From Sphingobacterium faecale (lineage in GTDB: Bacteria > Bacteroidota > Bacteroidia > Sphingobacteriales > Sphingobacteriaceae), in the NCBI RefSeq assembly GCF_016746095.1, contig NZ_JAERTY010000003.1, forward strand, positions 372,001-436,000: a DNA stretch of 64,000 nt, given 5' to 3'. This document shows, piece by piece, positions 55,518 through 64,000 of this stretch. A program made the translations under genes and the position numbers. Every line of letters starts with the position of its first letter. The first letter of the stretch is position 1. The notes under the pieces were generated by a model that worked only from the letters and a program-made list of their open reading frames with translations, ran no database searches and was not told the DNA's origin.

Positions 55518-57305
55518 TTATTTCACTCCGTGCATTAATTTTTTCAAGACGGGATGTAGCAACATCACAAGTATTCCTGCCACGATAGGTACAATAGTAA
55601 ATATCAAAAAGAAGGTACTCAACGAGTAAGCTTCTGTAATATTTTCTATCTGTCCTCCCAATAACGCGGCCAACTTATTTCCGATAGCAATCGCTAGATA
55701 CCACATACCAAACATAAACGCAATCATACGAGCCGGTACCAGTTTAGACACGTAAGACAAGCCTACCGGCGATAAACACAGCTCGCCCAAGGTATGAAAT
55801 AGGTATGCTAATACCAACCAAAGCATCGATACTTTTACACCATCTTGGATACCATAAGAACCATAGGCCAATAATCCGAATCCAATTGCCATAATGATTA
55901 AGCCTAATCCATATTTAATAGCGGCCGGCGGATTGAATTTTGAATCCCATATTTTTGATACAGAAGAAGCAAATGTGATAATGAAAAATGAATTCATGAT
56001 AGAAAACCATGAAGGTTCGATTTCCGACGCCTCTTTGGTGTATTCATTGTACAACATCCATCCCGCGACTCCCCATACAACCAAAAATGTTATTGCTAAT
56101 ACAATATTGGTCGAAGGCGCTTTGTTCCAAGTCCTTTTCGTCAACAATATTAAAACATACGATATTAAGATTAATGGAACAACAGTTAATAACGTATTAA
56201 AAGTATTAAAAGCCGTTAATGAAGTTCCTTCTAATGCCCGGTCTACATTATCTCTCGCAAAAATCACTAATGAAGAAGCTCCTTGTTCAAAACTCATCCA
56301 GAAGAAAATCGTAAAAAAGGCAAAAATGATTACAGCTATCATTCTGTCTCTTACTACTTTTTCATAACGAACAAGCCGAGATATAATCAACCCTATGAAC
56401 ACCAAAAGGCCTGCTATCGTTAGCACATACATTCCTCTCAGTGTATCCAATCCCAGCACAGACAAATCAACGGATGGTAATAAATCTATTTTTCCAATAA
56501 CATGGAGTGGTGCATCAAAAGCAAATAATAGACCTATAACAGTCGTTATTCCTATTAAAATATAATCTAATGTTGAAAAAGGATTTCTTTTACTATCGAC
56601 ATCATCAGCTACATTTTGCACTTTATCTTCCTTAGTCGGAACATCCCCAATTTTACCAAAAAGAGGTTTAGCCAACCAAAACTGTAAGGTTCCCAAGCCC
56701 ATAAATACAGCGGCTAATCCAAATCCATAATGCCATCCTAAATTGCTCGCTAAATAACCACATAGCATCATTCCAAAAAAGGCCCCCGCGTTGACCCCCA
56801 TGTAGAAGATAGTATAAGCACCATCTTTTTTCTGTGGGAATTTTTTATACATCTCCGAAAGAATAGACGTCATATTAGGCTTGAAAAAACCTGTCCCCAC
56901 GACTAATAAGGTAAGTCCCAGATATAAAGGAATCGTACCATCAAAAAACATGGCCACATGCCCCAAAGTCATAACGATAGAACCTATCACTACTGCCCAA
57001 CGATACCCAATAAATCTATCCGCTATTATCCCTCCGAAAATAGGAGTTATATAAAGCAACATCGCATAAGTAGAATATAATGCGCCCGCATTCTCTGCTG
57101 ACCATCCTAAACCAGGATTGCCTCCTGTAATAGCTGCCGTAAGAAACAACACCAGCAAAACACGCATTCCATAAAAGGAAAAACGCTCCCACATTTCTGT
57201 AAAAAACAAAACAAACAAACCCGATGGGTGTCCTAAGACCAAACTACCATCTATCCCCTGCTTCTCTAATTCTTCCGAAAAAGAAGCCTCCGAAACTTGA
57301 CTCAT
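55518..57305 (-). CDS. POT-family peptide transporter 2
   Basis: A 595-residue peptide:proton symporter with TEMWERFSFYGMRVLL (ExxER motif), IFYMGVNAGAFFGMM, and FHTLGELCLSPVGLSYVSK. It is longer than its neighbours owing to a large segment between the two halves, including two helices (about 245-320) and a charged loop (TKEDKVQNVADDVDSKRN). By family it imports di- and tripeptides. Promoter box TATTTTTG at 57351-57358. Confidence 0.94.
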   Translation of the reverse strand: MSQVSEASFSEELEKQGIDGSLVLGHPSGLFVLFFTEMWERFSFYGMRVLLVLFLTAAITGGNPGLGWSAENAGALYSTYAMLLYITPIFGGIIADRFIGYRWAVVIGSIVMTLGHVAMFFDGTIPLYLGLTLLVVGTGFFKPNMTSILSEMYKKFPQKKDGAYTIFYMGVNAGAFFGMMLCGYLASNLGWHYGFGLAAVFMGLGTLQFWLAKPLFGKIGDVPTKEDKVQNVADDVDSKRNPFSTLDYILIGITTVIGLLFAFDAPLHVIGKIDLLPSVDLSVLGLDTLRGMYVLTIAGLLVFIGLIISRLVRYEKVVRDRMIAVIIFAFFTIFFWMSFEQGASSLVIFARDNVDRALEGTSLTAFNTFNTLLTVVPLILISYVLILLTKRTWNKAPSTNIVLAITFLVVWGVAGWMLYNEYTKEASEIEPSWFSIMNSFFIITFASSVSKIWDSKFNPPAAIKYGLGLIIMAIGFGLLAYGSYGIQDGVKVSMLWLVLAYLFHTLGELCLSPVGLSYVSKLVPARMIAFMFGMWYLAIAIGNKLAALLGGQIENITEAYSLSTFFLIFTIVPIVAGILVMLLHPVLKKLMHGVK

Positions 57306-57350
57306 ACGTTATATACTTATCGATTTACTATAAAAACTACCAAAAATACG

Positions 57351-57358
57351 ATTTCACC
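57351..57358 (-). promoter_or_regulatory. -7 box TATTTTTG of POT transporter 2
   Basis: TAnnTTTG on the minus strand, 46 nt before the start codon of the 55518-57305 gene. Confidence 0.5.
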
Positions 57359-57380
57359 CCTAATAGTAGGTAACTAAAAC

Positions 57381-57418
57381 GCAAAAGGTTCAGAAAATGT
57401 ATTCACTGAACCTTTTGC
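57381..57418 (-). terminator. Terminator of POT transporter 3
   Basis: Perfect 13-bp stem (57381-57393 with 57406-57418), 12-nt loop, minus-strand continuation GTTTTAG. Confidence 0.8.
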
Positions 57419-57434
57419 AACTCATCCCAAATCT

Positions 57435-58997
57435 TTAGTTTATTCCATGCATCTTCCTTTTCAGCATTGGATTTAACAATAACAAAACTAATGCTACAAC
57501 GATCGGCAAAGCTGCTATAATTAGAAAAAATACAGACATCGAATACTCTTGCGATATCTTATCGATCATACCTCCCATAGATGCTCCGATTTTGTTGGCA
57601 ATAGCCGAAGCAAGAAACCAAAATCCAAAAATCAATCCTAACAGTTTTTTAGGGGACAGCTTACTAACATACGACAACCCCACAGGAGATAAGCACAACT
57701 CACCCATTGTATGAAAAAAATATGCCAAAACCAACCAAATCATACTTACCGCAGCTGTCTCCGCTCCTTTGGGTATAGAACTACTACCGTACGCTAAAGC
57801 TATAAAACCAACACCAACCAAGAGTAGCCCCATTGCAAATTTAACTGGACCAGATGGATTCCATACTTTTTCCCATAATTTACTGAATAAAGAAGCAAAA
57901 GTAACAATAAAGAAAGCATTCAAAATCTGAAACCACGCCACCGTAACCTCTGTTTCTACGGCTGTAAACTCTCTATAGACTTTCCATATGCCTAATGCAG
58001 CAATGGAAACAAACGAAAGCAAAGTAAAAATAATCGTTAATGGATACTTATCAAAAATCTTTGCAGACAGTTTAAACAAAACAAAAGTGACTGCAGCAAT
58101 AGGTATGATTGTTAATAGTGCATCTAACCATTTAAAAGTAACCGCTTGAGTTCCTTCTAATATACGTTGTGTATAGTTTTTAGCGAAAATAGTCATGGAT
58201 CCGCCAGCTTGTTCAAACGCTAAAAAGAAAAAGATACTGGCAATCATTAATACAGCTACGACAAACAAACGATCACGGACTACATTTTTTGGTACTTCTT
58301 CTTCCTCGACCACCTTATTGTCTTTCTTTGGTTGTTCACCTATCACACCGAATATTTTTTGTGCAACAAAAAACTGCAACATACCGAAGAACATAAATAT
58401 TCCTGCTAACCCGAAACCATAATGCCAACCTATTTTTTCACCTAAGTAACCGCACAATAGAGATCCTAAGAATGCACCTGCATTGATTCCCATATAGAAA
58501 ATAGTGTACCCTGCGTCTTTCTTAGTACTAGTATTCGGATAAAGTTGACCAACCATAGATGAAATATTTGGTTTGAACATGCCGTTACCCAATATCATAA
58601 GACCTAAACCCAAGAAGAAAAAGTTCTTTTCAAATCCCTCTAGTGCCATAGACGCGTGACCCAATGTCATTAACAACGCACCAATGAGAATAGCTTTTCT
58701 TTGTCCGGTCAGTTTATCTGCAATATACCCACCGATGATTGGAGTAGCATACACCAACATGGTATACCAGCCGTATAAGCTCATCGCGCTCTCGTTTGTC
58801 CATCCCCATCCACCTTTAGCAATTTCCGTTATCAAAAATGTCGTCAGCAAAGCACGCATACCGTAGTAGCTGAAGCGTTCCCACATTTCTGTAAAGAATA
58901 AGACAAATAATCCAGCGGGATGCCCCATAACCATTTTACCACCTACTCCCCTATCAGCTAGGTGTTTTACCAATACCTCATCTTTCTGTTCAATCAT
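57435..58997 (-). CDS. POT-family peptide transporter 3 without the two linker helices
   Basis: A 520-residue peptide:proton symporter with TEMWERFSYYGMRALL (ExxER), IFYMGINAGAFLGSL and FHTMGELCLSPVGLSYVSK. After helix 6 a short charged loop (KKDNKVVEEEEVPKN) leads directly to helix 7, so it lacks the two extra helices present in POT 1 and POT 2. It is the closest match to POT 2 in its second half. It is the first gene of the tandem set. Confidence 0.94.
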   Translation of the reverse strand: MIEQKDEVLVKHLADRGVGGKMVMGHPAGLFVLFFTEMWERFSYYGMRALLTTFLITEIAKGGWGWTNESAMSLYGWYTMLVYATPIIGGYIADKLTGQRKAILIGALLMTLGHASMALEGFEKNFFFLGLGLMILGNGMFKPNISSMVGQLYPNTSTKKDAGYTIFYMGINAGAFLGSLLCGYLGEKIGWHYGFGLAGIFMFFGMLQFFVAQKIFGVIGEQPKKDNKVVEEEEVPKNVVRDRLFVVAVLMIASIFFFLAFEQAGGSMTIFAKNYTQRILEGTQAVTFKWLDALLTIIPIAAVTFVLFKLSAKIFDKYPLTIIFTLLSFVSIAALGIWKVYREFTAVETEVTVAWFQILNAFFIVTFASLFSKLWEKVWNPSGPVKFAMGLLLVGVGFIALAYGSSSIPKGAETAAVSMIWLVLAYFFHTMGELCLSPVGLSYVSKLSPKKLLGLIFGFWFLASAIANKIGASMGGMIDKISQEYSMSVFFLIIAALPIVVALVLLLLNPMLKRKMHGIN

Positions 58998-59096
58998 AAT
59001 CTTAGATCAATATCAATATTTTAGTTATAATAAATAACAAAGAAAACATAATTTCTTAATAAAGCGTCATAACCCAATAAAATAGTTACATTTCTC

Positions 59097-59972
59097 TTAT
59101 AGACCGCTCTTAAGTTTTTTATTATTTTTTTTGGGATCTATATACCTACCATCGTCTTCCAATGAAGAGTTTTCTATCAAGATATCTTCTTCGAAAACAA
59201 GCTTCCCATTCTTTAAACGGTAAGCATCATGCGTTAGATCAGGCCCATGGTACTTAAAGTTCTCTTTTAAACTTGGGTCTGCAGGCACAATATGATCAAA
59301 CTCGACACGAGTTTCTTTCGCATTGTACTTCAGGTACATTGCTGCCTCTCTAGTAAAAGAAAATATTTTTCGAGCTACTTGAGGATTATCCGAAAACACC
59401 TTCGCTCCAAAAGAAACATGACCATCAGGAGCAATGTTCAAGATGTCAATCACCTTCTTCATATAATCCGTATGGTGTCCCTTCCATCCTAATAAAATAT
59501 ATTGATTTTTGGCCAAAGGCCGTATATCGTAGTATTGCGCACCATACCAACTTTTGTTGGACACAATATCCTCTTCAGGAGAGTTAATCTCAAAAGTCTT
59601 GTCAAGTAAAGGGGTCAACTTGATTGTACCTGATTTATGCTGGATAGTTCCGTAATATAAATAAGAACCATCTTGCAGCGGAATATTCCAACTTATGATC
59701 CGGAATGATTTATCCGGAGCATCTAGAATGGAAACCATTTTTAATTTTTCAAAAGCAAAGTAGAAAGAATTTGGTTCCTTAAGAGCAGAAACCAAAGTCT
59801 TTACAAAAGTAAAATTACTTTCTATACGTATTGTTTCCTCCGATTCTCCAAACATCTTGGCACCAAGATTCAACAAGCTATCTTGCCATACATTCATTCT
59901 AAGATTATTTTGTCCATAAGCATATGAGCATATAATCAACAGCGTAAATGATAAAAAGTAATTTCGTAACAT
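59097..59972 (-). CDS. Secreted protein of unknown function
   Basis: A 291-residue protein with a signal peptide (about 1-20, ending AYGQ) if started at the ATG at 59972; a start further upstream (60020) would overlap the preceding gene and lack a proper signal. Contains FRIISWNIPLQDGSYLYYG and a beta-rich body with no recognised catalytic motif. It is 4 nt downstream of the sugar isomerase-like gene and probably cotranscribed. I do not recognise the family. Confidence 0.75.
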   Translation of the reverse strand: MLRNYFLSFTLLIICSYAYGQNNLRMNVWQDSLLNLGAKMFGESEETIRIESNFTFVKTLVSALKEPNSFYFAFEKLKMVSILDAPDKSFRIISWNIPLQDGSYLYYGTIQHKSGTIKLTPLLDKTFEINSPEEDIVSNKSWYGAQYYDIRPLAKNQYILLGWKGHHTDYMKKVIDILNIAPDGHVSFGAKVFSDNPQVARKIFSFTREAAMYLKYNAKETRVEFDHIVPADPSLKENFKYHGPDLTHDAYRLKNGKLVFEEDILIENSSLEDDGRYIDPKKNNKKLKSGL

Positions 59973-59976
59973 TAGC

Positions 59977-60855
59977 CTATTGAAAACGCTCCAATAATGC
60001 TTTTGTAGCGATAATACCATCTATTTCACTCAAATCGCTTCCTTCATACTCAATACCTACATAGCCCCTATAACCTGCCTTTTTCACGATATTCATCATT
60101 TTAGCATAATCGATTACAGCTTCATTACCATTGGCATCAAACACATTAGATTTAGCGCTTACCCCCTTAGCATAAGGCATTAAATCAATCACACCTTGGT
60201 AACGGTCATATTCGTAGAAGTTGCCAAAATCAGGTAACGATCCACAATTTTTCTTACCTACGGTTTTTAATACATCTGCCAACCAATCACCTAGCGATGA
60301 GGTTCCACCATGATTCTCCACCACGACATTGATTTTTGCTTTTTTACCATATTCAGCCAACGTAGATAAACTTTCAACCATCCGACCTTTCATTTCCTCT
60401 TTGGAACCTTTACCAGCGGCATTGACACGGATTGATTTACATCCTAAAAAATGCGCTGCATCAATCCACTTATAATGATTCTCGACCGCTTGCTTACGCT
60501 TAGTTTCGTCAGCACCTGCCAATTCTCCTTCACCATCTACCATAATCAACACATTAGTCACTCCGTTACTTTTAGCTCTATCTTTAAGGTCTTTCAAATA
60601 GGTCATATCTTGTGCCTTATCCTTAAAGAACTGATTTACATATTCGACACCATATATACCAAATTTCTTAGCTGCAAATTCAGGAAAATCTATATTCTTC
60701 AATTCGCCTTTTCTCAACGTACGATGCAAAGACCACTCCGCTAGTGAAATTTCAAACCATTTCTTTTTGCCTGCAAAAAGGTCTAGATTCGGTGCAATGG
60801 TTAACCCAGCTGTAGCGAGGCCCAAAGTCTTGATAAAATCTCTTCTTGAATTCAT
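59977..60855 (-). CDS. Sugar phosphate isomerase/epimerase-like TIM-barrel protein with Tat signal
   Basis: A 292-residue protein starting MNSRRDFIKTLGLATAG, a twin-arginine (RRDF) export signal. The rest is a xylose isomerase-like TIM barrel (AP endonuclease 2 family), with metal-ligand segments VVENHGGTSSL, GSLPDFGNFYEYDRY and YVGIEYEGSD. Bacteroidota have many such secreted or lipid-anchored enzymes that act on sugars; the substrate is unknown. Confidence 0.87.
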   Translation of the reverse strand: MNSRRDFIKTLGLATAGLTIAPNLDLFAGKKKWFEISLAEWSLHRTLRKGELKNIDFPEFAAKKFGIYGVEYVNQFFKDKAQDMTYLKDLKDRAKSNGVTNVLIMVDGEGELAGADETKRKQAVENHYKWIDAAHFLGCKSIRVNAAGKGSKEEMKGRMVESLSTLAEYGKKAKINVVVENHGGTSSLGDWLADVLKTVGKKNCGSLPDFGNFYEYDRYQGVIDLMPYAKGVSAKSNVFDANGNEAVIDYAKMMNIVKKAGYRGYVGIEYEGSDLSEIDGIIATKALLERFQ

Positions 60856-60944
60856 TTTTAGTTTGTTTAGATTTATGTGTTGTTATTTGATTTTAATCGA
60901 TCACTAATTTGATGCAACCCTTCGGGATAGAATATCCGCATAAT

Positions 60945-61679
60945 TTATATATTGGCCCATCCCGAGGTCAATACATCAACCAAGTGTAACGTTTTGATCG
61001 GAATATGATGTTTGTCAATGTACGCTTGAAGCTGTAATAGACAAGAAGCGTCTGTTGAAATAATATAATCCGCATTCACAGCTTGCGCATTTTTCACTTT
61101 CCGTTCCGCCATTGCTACAGATATACCTTCAAACTTGACAGCGAAAGTACCACCAAAACCACAACATGTCTCGCCATCTTTCGTTTCTAACAATTCCAAT
61201 CCCCCCACCTGAGCCAGCAATTTTCTAGGTTCCTCTCTGATTCCACACTCCCGCAGTGCAGCACATGAATCATGGTACACCGCTGTGCCAACTAATTCAG
61301 CACCAAAATAATCCCTTTTTATTACATTAACCAAAAAATCCGAAATTTCATGTACATGACGCTGAATATTTCTACAGCGGTTATGCTCTATAGAATTTGT
61401 AAAAAGGTCATTGTAGCCGCCTTTTAACATACCTACACAAGAGGCCGAGGGCGACACTATATAGTTCTCCTCCGAGAAATTATTAAGAAAACTAGTCCCT
61501 ACTTCTTTGGCTTCGTCCCAAAACCCAGCATTATATGCAGGTTGTCCACAACAGGTCTGCTCACTATTGTATACAACTTCACACCCCGCACGTTCCAACA
61601 ACCGTATCGTATTAAACGCCGTATCAGGATATAGCTGATCTATAAAACAAGGAACAAATAACTCTACTTTCTTATCCAT
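60945..61679 (-). CDS. LutA/LldE-like (Fe-S)-binding protein
   Basis: A 244-residue protein with two cysteine-rich (CCG) domains: TCCGQPAYNAG and ETCCGFGGTFAVK, plus FVPCFIDQLYP near the start and DASCLLQLQAY near the end. It matches the LutA/LldE component of lactate utilisation complexes (LutABC). No lutB or lutC is in the window, though they could be outside, since the neighbours here are a transporter and other unrelated genes. It overlaps the UMF1 transporter gene by 8 nt. Confidence 0.9.
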   Translation of the reverse strand: MDKKVELFVPCFIDQLYPDTAFNTIRLLERAGCEVVYNSEQTCCGQPAYNAGFWDEAKEVGTSFLNNFSEENYIVSPSASCVGMLKGGYNDLFTNSIEHNRCRNIQRHVHEISDFLVNVIKRDYFGAELVGTAVYHDSCAALRECGIREEPRKLLAQVGGLELLETKDGETCCGFGGTFAVKFEGISVAMAERKVKNAQAVNADYIISTDASCLLQLQAYIDKHHIPIKTLHLVDVLTSGWANI

Positions 61680-62994
61680 TGGACACCTGTTTTAAATATG
61701 TATTGTATCTCAGCGCTCTGATCAACAGTAAAAAACCCAAGATAAAGAAAATCGACAATGATAACGCAGAATATCTAATATTATGAGTGACCTGCTCTAT
61801 AAATCCGAAAAGAAATAAACCGACCACAATGGCTAATTTCTCCGTTATATCATAAAAGCTAAAAAATGAAGTTGTGTCCTCCATTTCTTGAGGCAAAAGT
61901 TTCGAATAAGTAGACCGAGAAAGGGATTGGATTCCCCCCATTAATAACCCCACCATAAATGCTAAACCATAAAATTGAAGCTCACTGTTCAAGTAATAAG
62001 CAGAGACACAAATACCTGCCCACAGTAGCGTGACTAGCATCAAAACTTTAATATTCCCAAAAAGCTTAGCTAAATAAGACATCACATAAGCGCCTATAAT
62101 AGCAACCAGCTGAATTAAAATAATAGTAATAATGAGTGATTCCTGCTCGAGATCGAGCTCTTTCTGTCCAAACATCGTCGCTACAACCATAATGGTCTGT
62201 ACGCCCACAGAATTAAAAAAATAAGCCGGCAAAAACCGCTTTATTCCTTTATTAAGTCGTATCTGCTCCCAAACACTTAAAAATTCAGTTCTCACCCTTT
62301 CAAAAATTCTTTTTCCCGAAGCATGATCCGAGGGTTGATTATTGGGCAATACGCGAAAAGGGATCATCGAAAATCCCAGCCACCAAATACCGACCAACAA
62401 GAAAGACAGACGAGCCGGGAAAGATCCATCCTCTATTCCAAACCATTCTGGTTTCAATACAAAAACAAAGCAGATAACCTGAATAGTGACACAGCCTACA
62501 TAACCGTAAGCAAATCCCTTTGCACTTACCGCATCCTGCTGATCCGGTGTCGCAATCACCGGTAGGTAAGAATTATTGACAGCTACACCTCCGATATAAC
62601 CCATAGCGGCTAGTGTAAAACACACGATGCCCCACTCCAAAGTATCCAGCTTGAAAAAGAAAAGTCCCATACAGGCGAAGGCTCCGATATACGTAAAGGC
62701 CTTCATCACCTGCATCTTTCGACCATTAGCATCCGCATGTGCAGAGAGAAACGGCAAAGCTAAAACCATAACAAGATAGGCAAAGGCCAGGGCATAATTG
62801 GAGAGCACCGTATTGATGACTTCAAATCCAAAAAACTGAACCCAATCGTCACCCACGGATTTTGAAGTCGTAATAGCGATATAGTATATCGGAAATATGG
62901 TGGAAGTAATAACAAGATTATAAGCTGAATTGGCCCAATCAAACATGGCCCAAGAACGAATCATCTTCTTGTCATTCTTTATAAGATCTTGCAT
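61672..62994 (-). CDS. UMF1-family MFS transporter (Atg22-like)
   Basis: A 440-residue MFS transporter with 12 helices. The family start is RSWAMFDWANSAYNLVITSTIF, and later VAVNNSYLPVIATPDQQDAVSAKGFAYGYVGC (given in part: AVNNSYLPVIATPDQ) and MGGIQSLSRSTYSKLLPQ. Members are distantly related to yeast vacuolar effluxer Atg22, but the bacterial substrate is unknown. It is cotranscribed with the LutA-like gene (8-nt overlap), so an organic acid or amino acid is possible. Confidence 0.88.
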   Translation of the reverse strand: MQDLIKNDKKMIRSWAMFDWANSAYNLVITSTIFPIYYIAITTSKSVGDDWVQFFGFEVINTVLSNYALAFAYLVMVLALPFLSAHADANGRKMQVMKAFTYIGAFACMGLFFFKLDTLEWGIVCFTLAAMGYIGGVAVNNSYLPVIATPDQQDAVSAKGFAYGYVGCVTIQVICFVFVLKPEWFGIEDGSFPARLSFLLVGIWWLGFSMIPFRVLPNNQPSDHASGKRIFERVRTEFLSVWEQIRLNKGIKRFLPAYFFNSVGVQTIMVVATMFGQKELDLEQESLIITIILIQLVAIIGAYVMSYLAKLFGNIKVLMLVTLLWAGICVSAYYLNSELQFYGLAFMVGLLMGGIQSLSRSTYSKLLPQEMEDTTSFFSFYDITEKLAIVVGLFLFGFIEQVTHNIRYSALSLSIFFILGFLLLIRALRYNTYLKQVSNG

Positions 62995-63035
62995 ATTAAA
63001 AATTGACTAGCGAATATAGCAATTGTTAAGAAATA

Positions 63036-64000
63036 TTAATAATTCTGGCGAATAAAGGTCATGATCTTCACCATTTCCTTACGGATATTAGAAGTACTCG
63101 TGATAAAATTATTATTCAAAAAAGAGAATGCATACCGTCGACCCGTCCGCGTAACAATATAGCCCGACTGGCAATGGACAGCATGTATAGTGCCTGTTTT
63201 AGCCCATACAAAAGGAGTTCCTTGATCTAGCGCGTAAGCATTTTTTAAAGTTCCATCCACTCCACCTGCAGGAAAAAACAAATAACGTTGATTTTCATCA
63301 GGTATCAATTTCTTTATCTCTAATAAAACTTGGATCATACTCCTTGGAGACACACTATTATACGTTGATAAGCCACTACCATCGCGCAATTCGATACTAT
63401 CTAAAAAATGACTATAATAAGTTTTGTGTATTTCAGTCCGTAGCGAATCCGTATAAAACCCTTGATAACGGATATCAGCGGCCACCATCGTCAAATGTTC
63501 AGCTAGAAAATTATCACTGGGAAGCATCATTTCTCGCAAAACATGGTTGCGAGGGGAGGAATATAAAGTTTTTATATCCGCTGGCTTTTCATAACCTGGC
63601 AAAGCCTCTATGGGTCTATGTAAGGTATCTTGTAATAGCTTTACCAGCAAACTATCCGACCAAATAAAAGGTTTGCTTGAACCGTATCCAGATGGAACAC
63701 TTAACGCACTCCTATCAAACCGATTCGAATTAAGTGCTCTAGTAACCGAAAAATACTTACTGGATCTGTCACTGATTCCAACTGTTGTATTAAAATAACT
63801 CGGAATAGCTATTAAATCTTTACCACTAGCCTTAAATCTCACCACATTACCATAAATAGGAAAACTAGCAACCTCAGGCTGGTAGTCATAGGCATAATCC
63901 TCAATAGCCCATCCCTCTCGGTAAGCAGGTTCAGAGGAAGACTGAGGAACATAATAAAGATACTTAGCTTCAGCGGAATGCAAAAAATCATACACCCGTC
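63036..64000 (-). CDS. dacB: D-alanyl-D-alanine carboxypeptidase/endopeptidase (PBP4, S13), N-terminus missing
   Basis: The frame runs off the right edge, so only the last 321 or so codons are seen. The SxN motif is in LPSDNFLAEHL and KTG in FVWAKTGTIHAVHCQSGYI; the SxxK region lies outside the window. Also visible are SGLSTYNSVSPRSMIQVL and FLNNNFITSTS, typical of PBP4. It trims or cuts peptide crosslinks of peptidoglycan in the periplasm. The start at 63995 is only the first start codon in the visible part, not the true one. Confidence 0.9.
   Translation of the reverse strand, partial: RVYDFLHSAEAKYLYYVPQSSSEPAYREGWAIEDYAYDYQPEVASFPIYGNVVRFKASGKDLIAIPSYFNTTVGISDRSSKYFSVTRALNSNRFDRSALSVPSGYGSSKPFIWSDSLLVKLLQDTLHRPIEALPGYEKPADIKTLYSSPRNHVLREMMLPSDNFLAEHLTMVAADIRYQGFYTDSLRTEIHKTYYSHFLDSIELRDGSGLSTYNSVSPRSMIQVLLEIKKLIPDENQRYLFFPAGGVDGTLKNAYALDQGTPFVWAKTGTIHAVHCQSGYIVTRTGRRYAFSFLNNNFITSTSNIRKEMVKIMTFIRQNY

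Noticed and set aside
53930-58997. Tandem POT genes as a recombination-mediated recent amplification
   Set aside because: Proteins and DNA differ too much across the set, so this is old paralogy, not a recent repeat.

Overview
The window comes from a Bacteroidota chromosome, most likely family Sphingobacteriaceae (Sphingobacterium-like). The DNA is AT-rich. Promoters carry the Bacteroidota -7 box TAnnTTTG, few starts have a Shine-Dalgarno sequence, and the genes are typical of the group: a PUR-alpha-like DUF3276 protein, DUF3822 next to rsmD, DPP4-type S9 peptidases, a UMF1 transporter and DnaE with an N-terminal DnaQ domain. Kdo genes (kdsA, kdsD) and a beta-barrel protein show a Gram-negative envelope. 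I see no phage, IS element, CRISPR array, integrase or toxin-antitoxin pair. This is mostly core genome, and no obviously new multi-gene system stands out.

Layout. 1-10.7 kb: truncated MscS-like gene, accA, a periplasmic thioredoxin-like protein, a methyltransferase divergent from a LysR regulator, rseP-dxr-membrane protein, an S9 peptidase and DUF3276. 10.9-15.1 kb: four-gene envelope signalling operon (LiaF-like protein, LytS-type kinase, LytTR regulator, serine beta-lactamase-like hydrolase). 15.2-17.5 kb: purN and purH. 17.6-20.7 kb: NhaC antiporter, a 28-residue hydrophobic mini-ORF and an AgcS symporter. 20.8-24.9 kb: kdsA-recQ divergent from kdsD. 25-32.7 kb: DUF1573, aminotransferase, SGNH hydrolase, DnaQ/GIY-YIG nuclease, SIMPL lipoprotein, ABC-F ATPase and pirin. 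32.8-40.8 kb: trxA, dnaE with built-in proofreading domain, PLDc_N-type membrane protein, OmpA-like lipoprotein and a glycoamylase-type protein. 41 kb: tRNA-Gly(GCC) and tRNA-Leu(TAA). 41.4-48.2 kb: ftsB, eno, DbpA-type helicase, coaD, rsmD-DUF3822 and a RecD/Dda-like helicase. 48.2-59 kb: second S9 peptidase, helical protein, beta-barrel, ruvB, polyprenol-phosphate glycosyltransferase and three tandem POT peptide transporters. 59-64 kb: secreted protein, Tat-type sugar isomerase-like protein, LutA-like protein, UMF1 transporter and a truncated PBP4.

How it works together. Two secreted S9 peptidases, which by family release dipeptides, and three POT di/tripeptide transporters point to peptide scavenging. 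Envelope maintenance is represented by rseP, kdsA/kdsD, the LiaF-like operon, OmpA, ftsB and PBP4. At the DNA level, two patterns recur: near-perfect hairpins shared by converging genes, and TAnnTTTG boxes placed exactly 4 nt before ATG, which imply leaderless mRNAs.
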